From Aspidapion aeneum (lineage: Eukaryota; Arthropoda; Insecta; Coleoptera; Brentidae), in NCBI GenBank assembly GCA_963576565.1, contig OY755042.1:2126001-2190000 (forward strand): 64,000 nucleotides of DNA, given 5' to 3'. Of this stretch, positions 53,823 through 64,000 are shown one piece after another. Each line of letters opens with the position of its first letter. Position 1 is the first letter of the stretch. The notes under the pieces were generated by a model. It ran no database searches. It was not told the origin of the DNA and was given only the letters and a program-made list of their open reading frames with translations. The position numbers and the translations under genes are program-made.

Positions 53823-54363
53823 TCACTGAATCCTGTGATAATTTGACCATGCATGATCTGCTAAACCGGATTTTTCAATATCCCCTAATTGGGTACTTTT
53901 TAGATGTTCATTTACTCTAACCTGAAGAGGGCGTTTCGTTTCACCTACATATGATTTATCACACTCACACGGGATTTGGTAAATACATTCCTTATTATTT
54001 GAGGGATTGTCTGGTTTTGTTTTAGTTACAAAACTTCTTATCGTATTTCCCGAAGAAAATACTGTTTTTATATTATAGCGTTTAGCTATTCGTCTTATGT
54101 TTTCTGAAATCCCTTGAACATTTGGAATGTTAATAACACCTAACGGATTATTATTTTGGGAATTTGGTACATTTAGTTTGTTTTTAATTTTAAATATCGT
54201 TGAGTTTATTAATTTCTCGGAATAACCATTCTGTTGTAAGTCCTTTTTAATGTTGTTAATTTCTGTGGTTAATTCTTCATTATTACTACAAATATTTACG
54301 GCTCTTAAATACAAACTTCTTATAACTCCTTGTTTTGTAGCAACAGAATGATTAGACTTAAAA
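53823..54363 (-). pseudogene. Penelope-like element ORF, C-terminal GIY-YIG part
   Basis: The minus-strand frame enters at KSNHSVATKQGVIRSLYLRA, the RT-to-nuclease linker. It continues with ICSNNEELTTEINNIKKDLQ and NGYSEKLINSTI, a basic PNVQGISENIRRIAKRYN and VFSSGNTIRSFVTK. Then the nuclease: CIYQIPCECDKSYVGETKRP, QVRVNEHL and ADHAWSNYHRIQ, then stop. I-Y-Q-I-P-C...YVGET...R-x-x-EH is the Penelope type of GIY-YIG domain with its CxC insert. The RT is missing upstream of 54363, so the copy is 5'-truncated. A different sequence from the fragment at 47460-47696. Confidence 0.9.
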
Positions 54364-54439
54364 TTTAGGAACGTTATTAATCTAATAATAATGAAGTTAC
54401 TGCGTGATAGGTTATAAAGTTTTACTATTATTACTATGC

Positions 54440-55120
54440 CGGCTTAGAACGTTTTTCTACATTGTCCGCCTATTTCAATTCCTTCAATCCTGATAACCAC
54501 CTTCTGTCAGGTCTTTTTGACTCATTCATCTTTGGATTGACTGTTGCTATCCCAGTTTAGGACGTCCACTTTTTCTGCGCCCTATTGGTTGCAATTCTAG
54601 GACCTGCTTTGGTAATCTTTCATCGTTTATTCGTTGTACATGGCCGTACCATATCAGTTGTCTTTTAGTGGTCACTCGTTATGCTTTCCTCGATTCCCAT
54701 TCTTTCTTTTATGATCTGTTCTAGTTATTCTCATTGATCATCTTATTGCATCTATTTCGACACATTCTATTTTTGTTTTGTATTTTTCTGTTACAACAGC
54801 GTGCTTTCATAGAGATGTTAAATTTACCAGATAAGCCACGAAAACTTGTTTAGTTTTTAAATTTACGGGTACTATATTTTGCGTCTTTTTGTTAAATTTT
54901 ACATTTCTTTTTATCTCCCTGTTCCATAAAATACTGTTATACTGTTATATTATTTTTTCCAGTTCTTTACAGTCTGTTCCTGTCCTATCAAATGTGACAC
55001 ACAAGTATACATACTCATTGCATGGAGATATTGTTTGTCCATTGCCCAGTTGGAACTCACTTGATTCGTTTTCAACATATAAGTATTGTGTCTTAATAAA
55101 GTTTTCAATTGTGAAATTTA
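54440..55120 (-). pseudogene. RTE-like RT fragment, heavily decayed
   Basis: Minus-strand pieces in several frames: IKTQYLYVENES and ISPCNEYVYLCVTFDRTGTD (RT motifs D-E, near 55100-54960), then QLIWYGHVQRINDERLPKQV and GRRKSGRPKL (near 54680-54560). The same order and phrases occur in the better copy at 9696-10775 (WYGHVQRMDD, GRRKRGRPRR), so this is an older relative. Many stops and frame changes. Confidence 0.75.
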
Positions 55121-55584
55121 AAGGGGTGATCAGGTACGGCAGATAAAAAAATTCGGCACGTCGCAGGTGGTCCACAATGTGATACAGAATTACCAATAAA
55201 AGCTGAAATTATGCAACACATAAAAAAACAATAATTTATTTCGTTAGCAAGGTAGTGGGTACAATAAAAAGCTAGTAAGCAAATACAGCTGAATAAATAG
55301 CAAGTATATGACAGGCATTCTTCCAGAAGAATATAAAATATAGTTTTATTGTGTCACTGGCACTTTTACAGCAAAATTGGAATACGCGGCTTATAAACGG
55401 CTTACTTGAAAATACGGACTTTAGCCTCATTATCATAAAAAATTACTATCGAGAAGTTGACCACGGAATCGGAAGAGAGTCAACCAAGAATGTGATGTGA
55501 TTTGTATATTTTTTGAAAATGGGTTTTTGAAGTGTAAACTTCTTTACGCGTTTAGCAGTTTTTGTGGGTAGTGAATTGAACTGA
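55121..55584. other. Unannotated stretch
   Basis: Nothing recognised between the RTE-like fragment and the hAT element. Confidence 0.4.
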
Positions 55585-55592
55585 GCCGTCAG

Positions 55593-56793
55593 CATTGGCG
55601 TAGCTAGAAGGGGGCCAGGGGGGGCCTGACCCCCCCCTGAAGTCCCTCAGGCCCCCCTAAGATATTTTAGGCCTCCCCTACCGACTACTAGTAAAAGAAC
55701 ATGACGCTGAAAATACATACTTTTCTATTATTATTCGGGAAATATTCAAATAAAATAGGTGCATTAAAATTTAAAATCATTCAGATAATGTTTACATTTC
55801 AGGAAAAAGCCCTTGTCTTGCGGAATTAGGCTTTTTCTCTTTAAATTATCGGTAACTTTTCTGCACTTATGCAATTTCCCGAAAATATTTTTTAAATTTA
55901 AACATAATTATGCATATTGAATATTTCATACATATTGGCGACATCTTGTAAAATATTATAGAAGTGTAAGTTGAATTTATCATTTAATAAAGACAGCGAC
56001 CTTTGCCCCTCTGTTTCCAAAATCGGGTGGTAGATGTCGTAAGGTTATAAAAGACCTTTTTAAACTGTTTTTCTAAAATAAATATATTAATGTTTTGAGT
56101 TTTTTTGAGGTTAGCGTTTAGTGTCTTATGGCAATTTTCCGATTTTGGTGACAATTTCATAACCATTTTCATATTAAGTTTTCCCACGTCGTTAAATGGA
56201 ATAAATTCGTCGAGCAATACCGGGAAATTTTTAATATTAATACTTCTGCTCTAAGAGCAGAAATGACCGTTTTAAAGAATTGTATTTTTTGGTTAAATCA
56301 AACTGTTGGTCATGATTCTATCAAACAACATATAGCAGAAAACACCTATCCAAACCTCTACCAACTTTTTAAAGTTGCGAGTATTCTTCCAATTTCAAGT
56401 GCAACTTGCGAGAGGTCTTTCTCTGCCATGAGGAGAGTTTTTAATTGGCTTAGAACAATTATGACTTAAGAGAGACACTCAGGTTTGTCATTGTTATTCA
56501 TAGAAAAAGATGTTGAAGTCGACTTAAAAAGTGTGGTAGACGCTTTCAGTCAGCGACGTAGAAAACTTTCTTTGTAGAATTGCTGAATTACATACTTCCT
56601 GTGTATACATATAAATAAGTTGGTAAATGTATTATTAAATTTGTTATATTAAAATATTAGAACATTTAATGCGCGTATTTTTTTTTATTCATTGCACACT
56701 TTGCACGACTCTTTAAAACCTATGTTTGCTTTTTGTTCAAGATAGACCGGGGCCACGCCCCCCCCCTGAAAAGCAAGGCTAGGTACGCCAATG
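55593..56793 (+). mobile_element. hAT element family D, copy 2 (1201 bp)
   Basis: Left end CATTGGCGTAGCTAG, right end CTAGGTACGCCAATG (one change from copy 1). GCCGTCAG on each side (55585-55592 and 56794-56801) is a perfect 8-bp target duplication. Collinear and nearly identical with 21444-22628, including shared non-coding parts such as the CCGACTACTAGTAAAAGAAC block. Confidence 0.93.
56183..56577 (+). pseudogene. hAT transposase, C-terminal dimerisation domain remnant, copy 2
   Basis: Same protein segment as 22030-22413: LYQLFKVASILPISSATCER, SFSAMRRVFNWLRTIM, then a TAA at 56467-56469 where copy 1 has CAA. The frame continues to the natural end at 56577 (VVDAFSQRRRKLSL). Here the canonical SATCERSFSAM is intact (copy 1 has Tyr for Ser), NTYPNLYQL is also longer by two residues than in copy 1, and the GAA lost in copy 1 is kept. 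The catalytic region is absent. Confidence 0.87.
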
Positions 56794-56981
56794 GCCGTCA
56801 GGCTCGGTTATGTAACGCTCATTCAGGTGAAGTCGGCTCGAGTCAACTAACTGTGAGAGAAACTTTCAGCGAGCGATATGATGATGCAGATGAAGGCCAG
56901 TATTATTAATTTCGCCTTGTTGAAGTTTACTCTTCTGCCGTGTGGTCTTGAGCATACACAATTTTTTCATAACAAAATCGG

Positions 56982-58056
56982 CAGTGGCGGCTGCTATAGG
57001 GGGGCAACGGGGCAGTGCCCTCCCAAAACTAGACAAAAAACAGTATTTTTAATTGATTTATTTAAAAAAGTTAAATCTCCCCTTACCACAGATATAGTTC
57101 TTTTTTTTAGTCTGTGGTTAACAAAAGGCAATTAATGAAGTAAACTTTTTTAGCGTAAATAACTACAAGCACTGCAGCACTGTGCTCGCGCGGGGCGGAA
57201 GGAATGTTTGGTTTAGTTGATGTCGGCCATATTCATCGTACTAAAACCATCGTTGCCCTTCCTACGTGTTGCTGGTTCTATCTTTAGTGAAGATGTGTGA
57301 GTTTGTTTTGATTTGGGATAGGTCAGTAGTAAAAAGCCTTGCCGGTCGCATGTCCATTGTTTGTTTTTGTTTGTTTTCAAAATGGAAATAAATACCGTCG
57401 ATTATATAACTAACTATGCAAATTTAAATAAGTTGACACATAAACTTCAATTACAAATAAAATCTTTACTGCCACTTAGGTTAGACATAAAAATCTTAAA
57501 AATTAACCAAACTTTTAGTGCAGGTAATAAAAAATTATAGGATGCTAAAAACTGGTTCGGTTCGGTTCAACCGAACGGTTGTGAAAAACGAAATGCTTTT
57601 TTTTGCTTTATTTGTTTTATTATGAACAAGTGATCCTGCGTGGGTGGGCAAAGGGAACTTTAGTGAAAAGTTAGACACAAAGTAAATGCTGCTTATTTAA
57701 ATAACCACATAGCATTTTCAATTGAATAGTGCCTATAGGCAAAACATTATCGAACATAATGAAAATGTGGCAAAAAATAGACATATACTTAGTAGGTTAA
57801 AATTCTGTGGGAGTTTTGAGGTTGTTCTACGAGGCCATGATGAATCTGACACTGGTGCTAATCCGAGCACGTTATGCATGTAAAAGAAGGGCAAATAGAC
57901 TTTATCTATAAACAAATAAATTAAAAACTACAGCAAGTGACTGCTTCTTTGTAAAATGCTAAAATAAAATTGTTTAGTTAAGTTTTTTTATCTCCTTTTC
58001 CATGCAATATAAATTTCTGCCCCCCCCCTAATTTTTAACGTCACTAGCCGCCACTG
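56982..58056 (+). mobile_element. hAT element family E (DUF4371 type), copy 2 (1075 bp)
   Basis: Ends CAGTGGCGGCT and AGCCGCCACTG are inverted (AGTGGCGGCT perfect). Flanks AAAATCGG (56974-56981) and AATATCGG (58057-58064) give an 8-bp target duplication with one change. The G/C-rich start (GGGGGGCAACGGGGCAGTGCCC) and the C-rich end are usual in this hAT group. Contains a DUF4371-like fragment at 57650-57890. Collinear with the interrupted copy at 38258-40997. The phrase GGTTCGGTTCGGTTCAACCG at 57557 sits where copy 1 is interrupted. Confidence 0.9.
57650..57890 (+). pseudogene. hAT transposase DUF4371-like fragment, copy 2
   Basis: In broken frames: LNSAYRQNIIEHNENVAKNR, HILSRLKFCGSFEVVLRGHD and ESDTGANPST. 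The FCG-x-FE-xx-LRGHDE-x-D-x-x-x-NPS signature of the DUF4371 region is better kept here than in copy 1. A short deletion removes the IDCS segment between SRL and KFCG. Confidence 0.78.
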
Positions 58057-58064
58057 AATATCGG

Positions 58065-59469
58065 TAGTAGGTAGACTCCTTCACTCGAATTTATAAGTTA
58101 TGAAGGGGGTGTTATTTAGAAAAATTAACAATGACAGTAGGTTTTTGTTAAATATAAGGACATTTCTCAAAATAGATATTTGTAAAATGACAAAAAATAA
58201 AAATTTTATTTTCTCCACTAGTGGTCCACCATTTTTTTCATGCAAGTTGCAAAACCTGAATAGCTACAGATACGTATTTTGAATTTGTGATAATCTCTTC
58301 AGAGGTCAAAAGCGTCTTAAAAAAAGTCTTATTTTTACCTTCCTAGTTACGCATTACGTTAGTGATCGATTTTATTTGTGAACTGTCAAAAGAAAAGATC
58401 GCCGCGCTAGGGGAAACAATTGGTGTCGTAAATTTCCTCCCTCTACTTTACCGGCCCGCACAGTGGACAGGTATTGGCTGTGGGTCTGGCTAAACTTCAA
58501 TCCTTTTTCATTACATACAGGAATAATTTCCGATGAATCCTAATGTAACAAAACGGAATTTGAATATAAGTTGTATTTTTGCCATTTATAAGTTTTTAAA
58601 GATTTTTAATTAAATATTGTTTTGACATCAACAAGCATTAATTATATGCAAGACTAGGTTAAGATTAAGTAAAATTTATGGCAACTCCGGCGACTTGTTT
58701 TTAGGCATATTTTCAGGTTCGCTGTATTTTAATAAAAGTTGTATTCGGCTAATATGTCCTTTGAGCCACTAACATCAAAATAATTCATATTTTGTAACTG
58801 GAAACAAATTAGCTAAACTATTTTCAACTTTTAAAATTTTGTATGATTTTAACTTTATCGATTTTCCGAATCCACGCATCTTTGGGTTGCGGTGGTATTT
58901 TGTCTCTTTGTCTTTCTCGCCAATGCGAGAGAGCTTAAGTTTCAAATGCCGTCAACGGCAGGCCAGGATTGTCTTGGAGGAGAGAACTGTTAAAGAAAGC
59001 TTAGATTTAGACCAATCAGCTAGCGGCAAGCTGAGAATGTCTAGAGAGCAGGGTACTGAAACTTTCGGAAGTCTGGAGGGAGCTCACTCTTTAGTTACGC
59101 TTCGCTTGTTTCGTTAAGCTTCCGTTCACACTTCTTAAGGGGGGATTTTATTTCAACTGGGGAAATTTATCAATTATTTTAACATTGTATAAAACTGTTA
59201 ACTTTACTATTCATAATTATTTTAGTCTTTTCTTTTGGAGTTTATTACTTTTAAAACTTTTAATTATTACTGTTTCCAGTGTTTCGAAATAGTGTTTTTT
59301 TAACATCAAAATACAAACCATTAGTTGCCCTAAAATCGGCATTTTTCTTCAACAATATATCCCAAACCTAAACAGTAATATTAAGTAAATTAAACAGTTG
59401 ATTGAATAGTTTCACTCATTCAATTTAAGATTTAAGATGTTGATAAATATATATATTTACAACAAATAT
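58065..59469. other. Unannotated stretch with a GC-richer island
   Basis: 58880-59130 is less AT-rich and carries a 92-codon ORF (58839-59117) without a recognised domain; it could be exon, promoter or repeat. Nothing else is supported. Confidence 0.35.
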
Positions 59470-60935
59470 ATAAAAGGTTTATACAACCTAAAAGTTTAAG
59501 TTTAAGTGTAAATATCTGAATATAAAAGCTTAATAGTAGTAAAAAGTTCATATTCAATTAATAAATATAAGAAGTGAAAGTGTGAAGCTCCAAGAAGAAA
59601 ATTGAAAAGGTATGTATGATTATCCTACATTAGTTATACATTTGAGAAAAACGTTTATAGCATACTTTTCCTCCAAGAACCGTCAAATTCCCTTTCGAGA
59701 TCATGTAAATTTAATAACATATAGTAACATTTAATCTTTTTATAATTTATATAAGTTGTAGCCTAAGTTAGTAGCTCACAACATTTAAGCCTTGGCCACT
59801 TGAGGTGACAGTACCACTGTCATACATAGGCCCCTGTTACACTATAGAATTTAACCATGCTGTATAGTGTGAGAAATATAATTTTATACAAAATCTTAGA
59901 ACCTAATTTTTCGGTTATGTAAGAAATGCACTTGAGCACGTAAAATATTGGATGAGGCGAAATATGGGAAAACAGACACATCAGGATAACACTGGCAACT
60001 TAATTTAGGTATTGCGCGTAGTTGTAAGATTTTCTTGTTGGTTTCAAGTAGTTTAAAATTGAAAGCCGGGATTAATGTTTAAAGTTGCCTTTAGCCCTTT
60101 ATGGAAATTTCCAGGTGCTTCTCAAGACCGCTGCCGATAGCTGGTTCCTTAAACTTGCTTTGAACGCTGAGCGTTGTGTTTTTGCCTTTGCAGCAATGGG
60201 CAAGTATAACGATATTAAATAAATGGATCAATGACGGATCTGATATCTTCCTAGCTGGCCTATTAGCACACTTTAAGGGCCGGTTTATCAATGGCGGGGT
60301 ATCTCGTCGTGTTAGCTAGCCCTGGGCCAACTCTAACCTTGGGGTCACCCTCGAGTTAAAGAGAAAAGTGTTTATCCACGCGATTTTAACCCAGAGCTCC
60401 GAAACTCACAGGTTGGCAATGCTGGTAACAATCTTATTTAATAGTCTGTGGAATTTTTGACATTTTGTGGTTATAATCATATGTTTTTTTGTATTGTTGG
60501 TGTCGGGTGTTTTGTTAAAAAATATTATTTGGAAAAAACTTATTCAGTTTCTTCAGTTATTGTACTCTAGCCAGTAAGTATCCACTATATGTATGATGAA
60601 AATAATTTAGCAACATAAAAATTAGCATGTAGTTCCAACTTTGTAAATTGTTTCTGTTGTACTTAACTACTATAGTCTAAAATAAAAATGCATCTATAGG
60701 TACCTATCTACCTATTAAAGCTAGATAATTTAAGAGATAAAATAAGTTAAAAGCAAATGGATTAATATCTTTGGTATTGCATTTATATCTTTGGTATTTG
60801 ATCATAATTCTGCATTTTTTAAGTTTATTTTTAAACTACTACACCTATTTTATTTTTGTTACAGGTCATGTCTTTACAAGGAAACCAACATTTTAATAAA
60901 GAAATATCAATAAGGCACATTAACAAGAAATAATG
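59470..60935 (+). other. Possible two-exon transcript with a 23-codon ORF
   Basis: A purine-rich, exon-like stretch ends AAATTGAAAAG at 59610 followed by the donor-like GTATGTATG. At 60840-60865 a pyrimidine tract ends TTTTTGTTACAG. Three bases later an ATG opens MSLQGNQHFNKEISIRHINK and closes at about 60933. The splice signals are good, but no product is recognised and the short ORF may be chance. It could equally be a non-coding RNA. Confidence 0.25.
60208..60290 (+). repeat. Dispersed repeat family B, remnant
   Basis: GGATCAATGACGGATCTGATATCTTCCTAGCTGGCCTATTAGCACAC-type sequence matches 14753-14800 closely. It lies within the putative intron of the previous feature. Confidence 0.65.
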
Positions 60936-62012
60936 GTACTAGTTTCTGACCCATCATCCTGTTATCCCGGAATGACTGATTTACATACACCCCCCTGTGC
61001 AGAGCAAGCAGAGGCTTCCTGGGTGACCAGAAAGTGTTTAAAAACCTTGATGTGATATAATATTTATTCTGTAACATATTTTTTTAAATTAAAAAAGTGC
61101 TCTAGCATGTTGCAATAATTTAAGTATTTTATTTTGATGTTATGTACAATACATATATAAATTTAATTGTTGATTATTTCTGATTCCTAAAATACTGTTG
61201 TATAAGAACAGCCGCTGTATAAGAAAAGAACTTAATAGTCATTTTTCAGGGACCGCAAAATAAATTTTTAAAAAACAGTGTTTGACATGTGCATTCACTT
61301 TTTCTTTTGCATTTTTAAATACATATTGGTTCTACTACGTTATACCTCGCTCGTCAAAACGCACTATATAACGATTTTTTTGCATGAAAACGATTCTTTG
61401 GACTATTTTTAGTCGATTTAGGTACGGGAAATTAAAAAAAAAAGTTTGGATTTTTTAAAAATAATTAAAAAAAAAAAACTTACATAGGGGTTTTCTTCGT
61501 CTTGTTTTGGTTAAAAAAAACCAACTTCTATCACTGCATCGTCAAATTTTGGACATACATTTGTAAAATAGCTAAAGATTATTTCATTTCACAATTTTAA
61601 ATTAATCAAATACCTAGTTTTCCGTGTTTTTTTTGCGATTTTTTTAACAAAATTTTGAAAATTTCTACAGTTGGCCGTTTCACAGCTATTTTCAGCGAAC
61701 ACCCAATTTTGACAATTTGACAAATTCATATTTTTTCCCCTTGGCCAAATTTTTCAAGGACATTCGGCCATATATTTTCCAATTCAATTTGCTTACTTTA
61801 CAGATACAGGCAATTATTTATTTGGTGCAAAACATTCCTTAATTATTTGATTTAGTTTTAAAAGTTATTAAGGTAAGTTTAGAAGGTATTTAAACCTTAA
61901 TTTTAGTATCTGAATGTATAGACATATGCATTTAGTATATACCTTCATTTTGCCCAGCAAGCCATGGTAATATATCTAGGCGTCTTTTCCTTCATTTGTT
62001 TTTGAATGTCAG
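60936..62012. other. Unannotated stretch upstream of the Merlin gene
   Basis: AT-rich, no ORF. The left terminal inverted repeat of the Merlin element should lie here, but I could not identify it. Confidence 0.4.
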
Positions 62013-63112
62013 TTGCTATCAACAATTATGGAGGTCGCAAGTATTTTTGATTTGAACAATATTTTACAGAGAAATGATAGTGAATTTTTGGAATTGCTCC
62101 AGAATTATTCTTTAATCCGATTGTCAATTCGTTGCAAAACTCGGAATTGCCGCCGAGTTTGCGCAATTCAGGAGCGCCACGACGGTACGCTTGGAAAAGT
62201 GTTCTACTGCCGCAATTGCCGAAAGCAATATAGTATTTTAACCGGCAGCTTTTTTGAAGGAACAAGAGTCCATTAAGAACCATTTTTTACATTTTATGGA
62301 GCTGGTGCTGCGATGTAAGAGCGGGGTGTACGGCCGGTCTGCTTGGGGTGCCTCAGCAGAGCATTATTCAGTTCTATCGGTACTTCCGAGACATCTGTTC
62401 TTGGAAGCTACTGCAGAACCCGGATTTGCTTAGAATGGGTAAGTATATGCAATAAATAAAATAACACTGATCTCTTACTTTAATAACCAAGAGTTAAACA
62501 AGAGTGATCTACAAACTTTCTTTTATTAGAATACAATCCTAGCATTGATACGTAAAAGGGCACAACCTCCTCTAAAATAAAATTTTTAATTAGGGTTCTT
62601 TATTTTCAGGAGGAGACGGGCACATTGTCCAAATTGACGAAAGTGTCGTCACAAAAAGGAAGTACCATCGAGGGCGTGTGGTTCAAGAAAAATGGGTACT
62701 TGGAATGTATGATGTTACGCTGAAAAAAGGGTATGTGAGATATGTCGAAAATAGGCGCAGTACCACCCTACTTCCTATTATTGAGGAGATAGTGCTTCCT
62801 AATTCCGAAATTTGGACAGACAATTTTAGGAGTTATTGTGCAATAAAAAATTTAAGAGGCGTTTCTCCGTATGTCCACAAAACCGTGAACCACAGGCGCC
62901 ACTTTCGTGATCCGATAACTGGCACATGCACCAATAGCATTGAAGGGTATTGGAGCCAGTTAAAAGGTTACCTAAGGAGGTTAGGTGTGATGCAGTCCCC
63001 ATTTTTACCTGAGTATATAGACCAATTTATGTGGCGTCAATTTTATGGCAAAACACCGGCCGACGCATTTCAATTTATAATTACTCAAATCGCGGAAAAA
63101 TATCCCTTTTAA
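62013..63112 (+). pseudogene. Merlin-type (ISXO2-like) transposase, two exons, one frameshift
   Basis: Exon 1 (62013-62438) begins MLSTIMEVASIFDLN and has a zinc ribbon, IRCKTRNCRRV...VFYCRNCRKQYSILTGSFF. The frame breaks at CATTAAG (62271-62277): one missing T would restore HLRTIFYILWSWCCDVRAG and LLGVPQQSIIQFYRYFRDIC. A donor G|GTAAGT follows at 62439. The acceptor TTTATTTTCAG ends at 62609. Exon 2 (62610-63112) has MGGDGHIVQIDES across the junction (first catalytic Asp), YVENRRSTTLLPIIEE, EIWTDNFRSY (second Asp), KTVNHRRHFRDP and CTNSIEGYWSQLKGYL (catalytic Glu), ending at 63112. The DDE triad is complete. This is the fold and motif order of IS1016/Merlin transposases. The only visible lesion is the frameshift. 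The start is the ATG at 62013 or the in-frame ATG at 62028. Confidence 0.9.
62439..62609 (+). other. Intron of the Merlin-type transposase
   Basis: 171 bp, GTAAGT to TTATTTTCAG, AT-rich with stops in all frames. It joins LLRM and GGDGHIVQIDES in phase 1, which restores the expected protein. Confidence 0.85.
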
Positions 63113-63405
63113 ATTACACGTGGAGAGAAACACCTTTTAAATTTTTTAATGCATAGTTACTTCAGTGTGCCTGCATGTTTGTATGGGTTTGTAGGTATGT
63201 GATATGTTGTATGTCAGTCATTATGTATGTGTGTTTGTATGTGCTTTTGTATATTTTTTTATGTTTATGTAGTAATATATTGTATTTCAAGTAACTTTGA
63301 AATTATGTTGATATTATTTTTAGGCACTGATAGGTAAGTTGCTGGCGTTTCTAATTCGAAAAATATTTACTTAAAAACCTTTAACTTTATTTTTAATTTT
63401 TTAAT
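63113..63405. other. Region between the Merlin gene and the inverted copy
   Basis: No ORF. TATGTATGTG-type runs at 63170-63270. It would form the outer part of the loop if the inverted copy pairs with exon 1. Confidence 0.4.
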
Positions 63406-63580
63406 AATTCTGGCAGTAAAAGATTTTTCCTAAGCGTACCATCGTGGACTCCTGAACTATGCAAACTCGGCGGCAATTCCGAGTTTTGCAACGAGTTAAC
63501 AATCGGATTAATCAATAATTCTGGAGCAATTCCAAAAATTTACTATCATTTCTCTGTAAAATATTGTTCAAATCAAAATT
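63406..63580 (-). repeat. Inverted duplicate of the Merlin transposase 5' coding region
   Basis: The minus strand reads TTTGATTTGAACAATATTTT, ACAGAGAAATGATAGT, TTGGAATTGCTCCAGAATTA, CTCGTTGCAAAACTCGG, AATTGCCGCCGAGTTTGC, CAGGAGTCCACGATGGTACG and TTTTACTGCCAGAATT. It is collinear with plus-strand 62046-62217 at high identity. It carries independent changes (one missing base in CAGGAGTCC, several substitutions), so it is not an assembly echo of the same bases. It cannot encode a zinc ribbon in one frame. Confidence 0.9.
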
Positions 63581-64000
63581 CCGGCAGCCCACTATCATCT
63601 TCAGTTTAATTTTTCTATAATATTTTTAGCTGAAAATAAAACATAAATGATAATAACATGTGTTTTAATTAAATAAAAAACATTGTTTGCCTATATACAC
63701 CTAATTACTTTTATATACTAACCTATAGGTACTTAAGCTGACCACACACACTCTTGCATAGGCCGAAGAACTCGTATCATAGGTTTATTGCGACTTAAAG
63801 TAATTCAGCAGGTGTCAGCTGGAGTTCGGTTTGGTTCGGTTCGATTCGGCTTGGCTCATTTAAGTTCGGTTCGATTTGTTCTCAGGTTAGGTTTTTAGTT
63901 TTGGTAGAGCAACTGTTCGAGCGTTTGCGAAAAGGGCGCGCCGTGTGCCTAGTCGCTAGACCAAAAAATGGTCTCCCCACAACTACTACTAGGTTAGGTT
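63581..64000. other. Unannotated window end
   Basis: Contains GGTTCGGTT/GGTTCGATTCGG repeats at 63828-63875, similar to those at 23270-23390 and 57557. Ends with TAGGTTAGGTT, two units of the insect telomere motif, too short to mean anything. Confidence 0.4.

Noticed and set aside
58839..59117. 92-codon ORF in a GC-richer island
   Set aside because: No recognised domain and no splice or start context that decides for coding; left as unannotated.
63985..64000. Telomeric TTAGG repeat at the window end
   Set aside because: Only two units, cut by the window edge.

Overview
The window is eukaryotic, AT-rich and almost entirely made of transposable elements and their remains. The mix (Penelope-like, RTE-like, CR1/jockey-group and R1-like retroelements; hAT, PIF/Harbinger, pogo-type and Merlin DNA transposons; a THAP-domain exon) suggests an arthropod, most likely an insect; the order cannot be fixed from sequence alone. 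I recognise no intact host protein-coding gene. Nearly every coding trace is a broken transposon gene.

Layout. 1-4.8 kb: a MITE cut by the window edge, a ~280-bp direct duplication, a ~0.94-kb TCTG microsatellite and a ~118-bp tandem repeat. 4.8-6.1 kb: a TA-flanked inverted-repeat element holding a 521-bp hAT MITE with a perfect 8-bp target duplication. 7.3-9.3 kb: an inverted-repeat element of five ~230-bp units, split by an R1-like retrotransposon tail. 9.7-10.8 kb: an RTE-like reverse transcriptase. 11.6-12.5 kb: a ~265-bp tandem repeat. 13.9-14.5 kb: an element with ~113-bp terminal inverted repeats. 16.9-18.25 kb: a pogo-type MITE next to a Harbinger element carrying a dead MADF gene. 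20.6-22.6 kb: two hAT elements side by side. 22.8-23.9 kb: a foldback element made of TTCGAA minisatellite. 24.2-25.3 kb: a jockey-like fragment and a dispersed repeat. 27.2 kb: a THAP exon. 29.5-36.9 kb: MITEs and palindromes. 38.3-41 kb: a hAT remnant split by two retrotransposon fragments. 42.8 kb: a 71-bp hAT palindrome with an 8-bp target duplication. 45.8-48.2 kb: a Penelope-like element with inverted terminal repeats. 49.2-53.0 kb: a near-complete endonuclease-RT retrotransposon lying in a TA microsatellite. 53.5-55.1 kb: a Penelope GIY-YIG fragment and an RTE-like fragment. 55.6-58.1 kb: two more hAT elements. 59.5-60.9 kb: a possible spliced transcript with a 23-codon ORF. 62.0-63.6 kb: a Merlin transposase gene with one intron, followed by an inverted copy of its own 5' coding region.

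The most interesting structure is the Merlin locus. A ~175-bp inverted duplication of the transposase 5' exon lies downstream of the gene, so a read-through transcript would fold into double-stranded RNA against the transposase. Second are the hammerhead-ribozyme-like motifs at Penelope-type termini. Third is a family with TIR core CCCANNTAGCA and TA target duplications, present twice. Several DNA elements here show exact or near-exact target duplications, so their boundaries are well supported.
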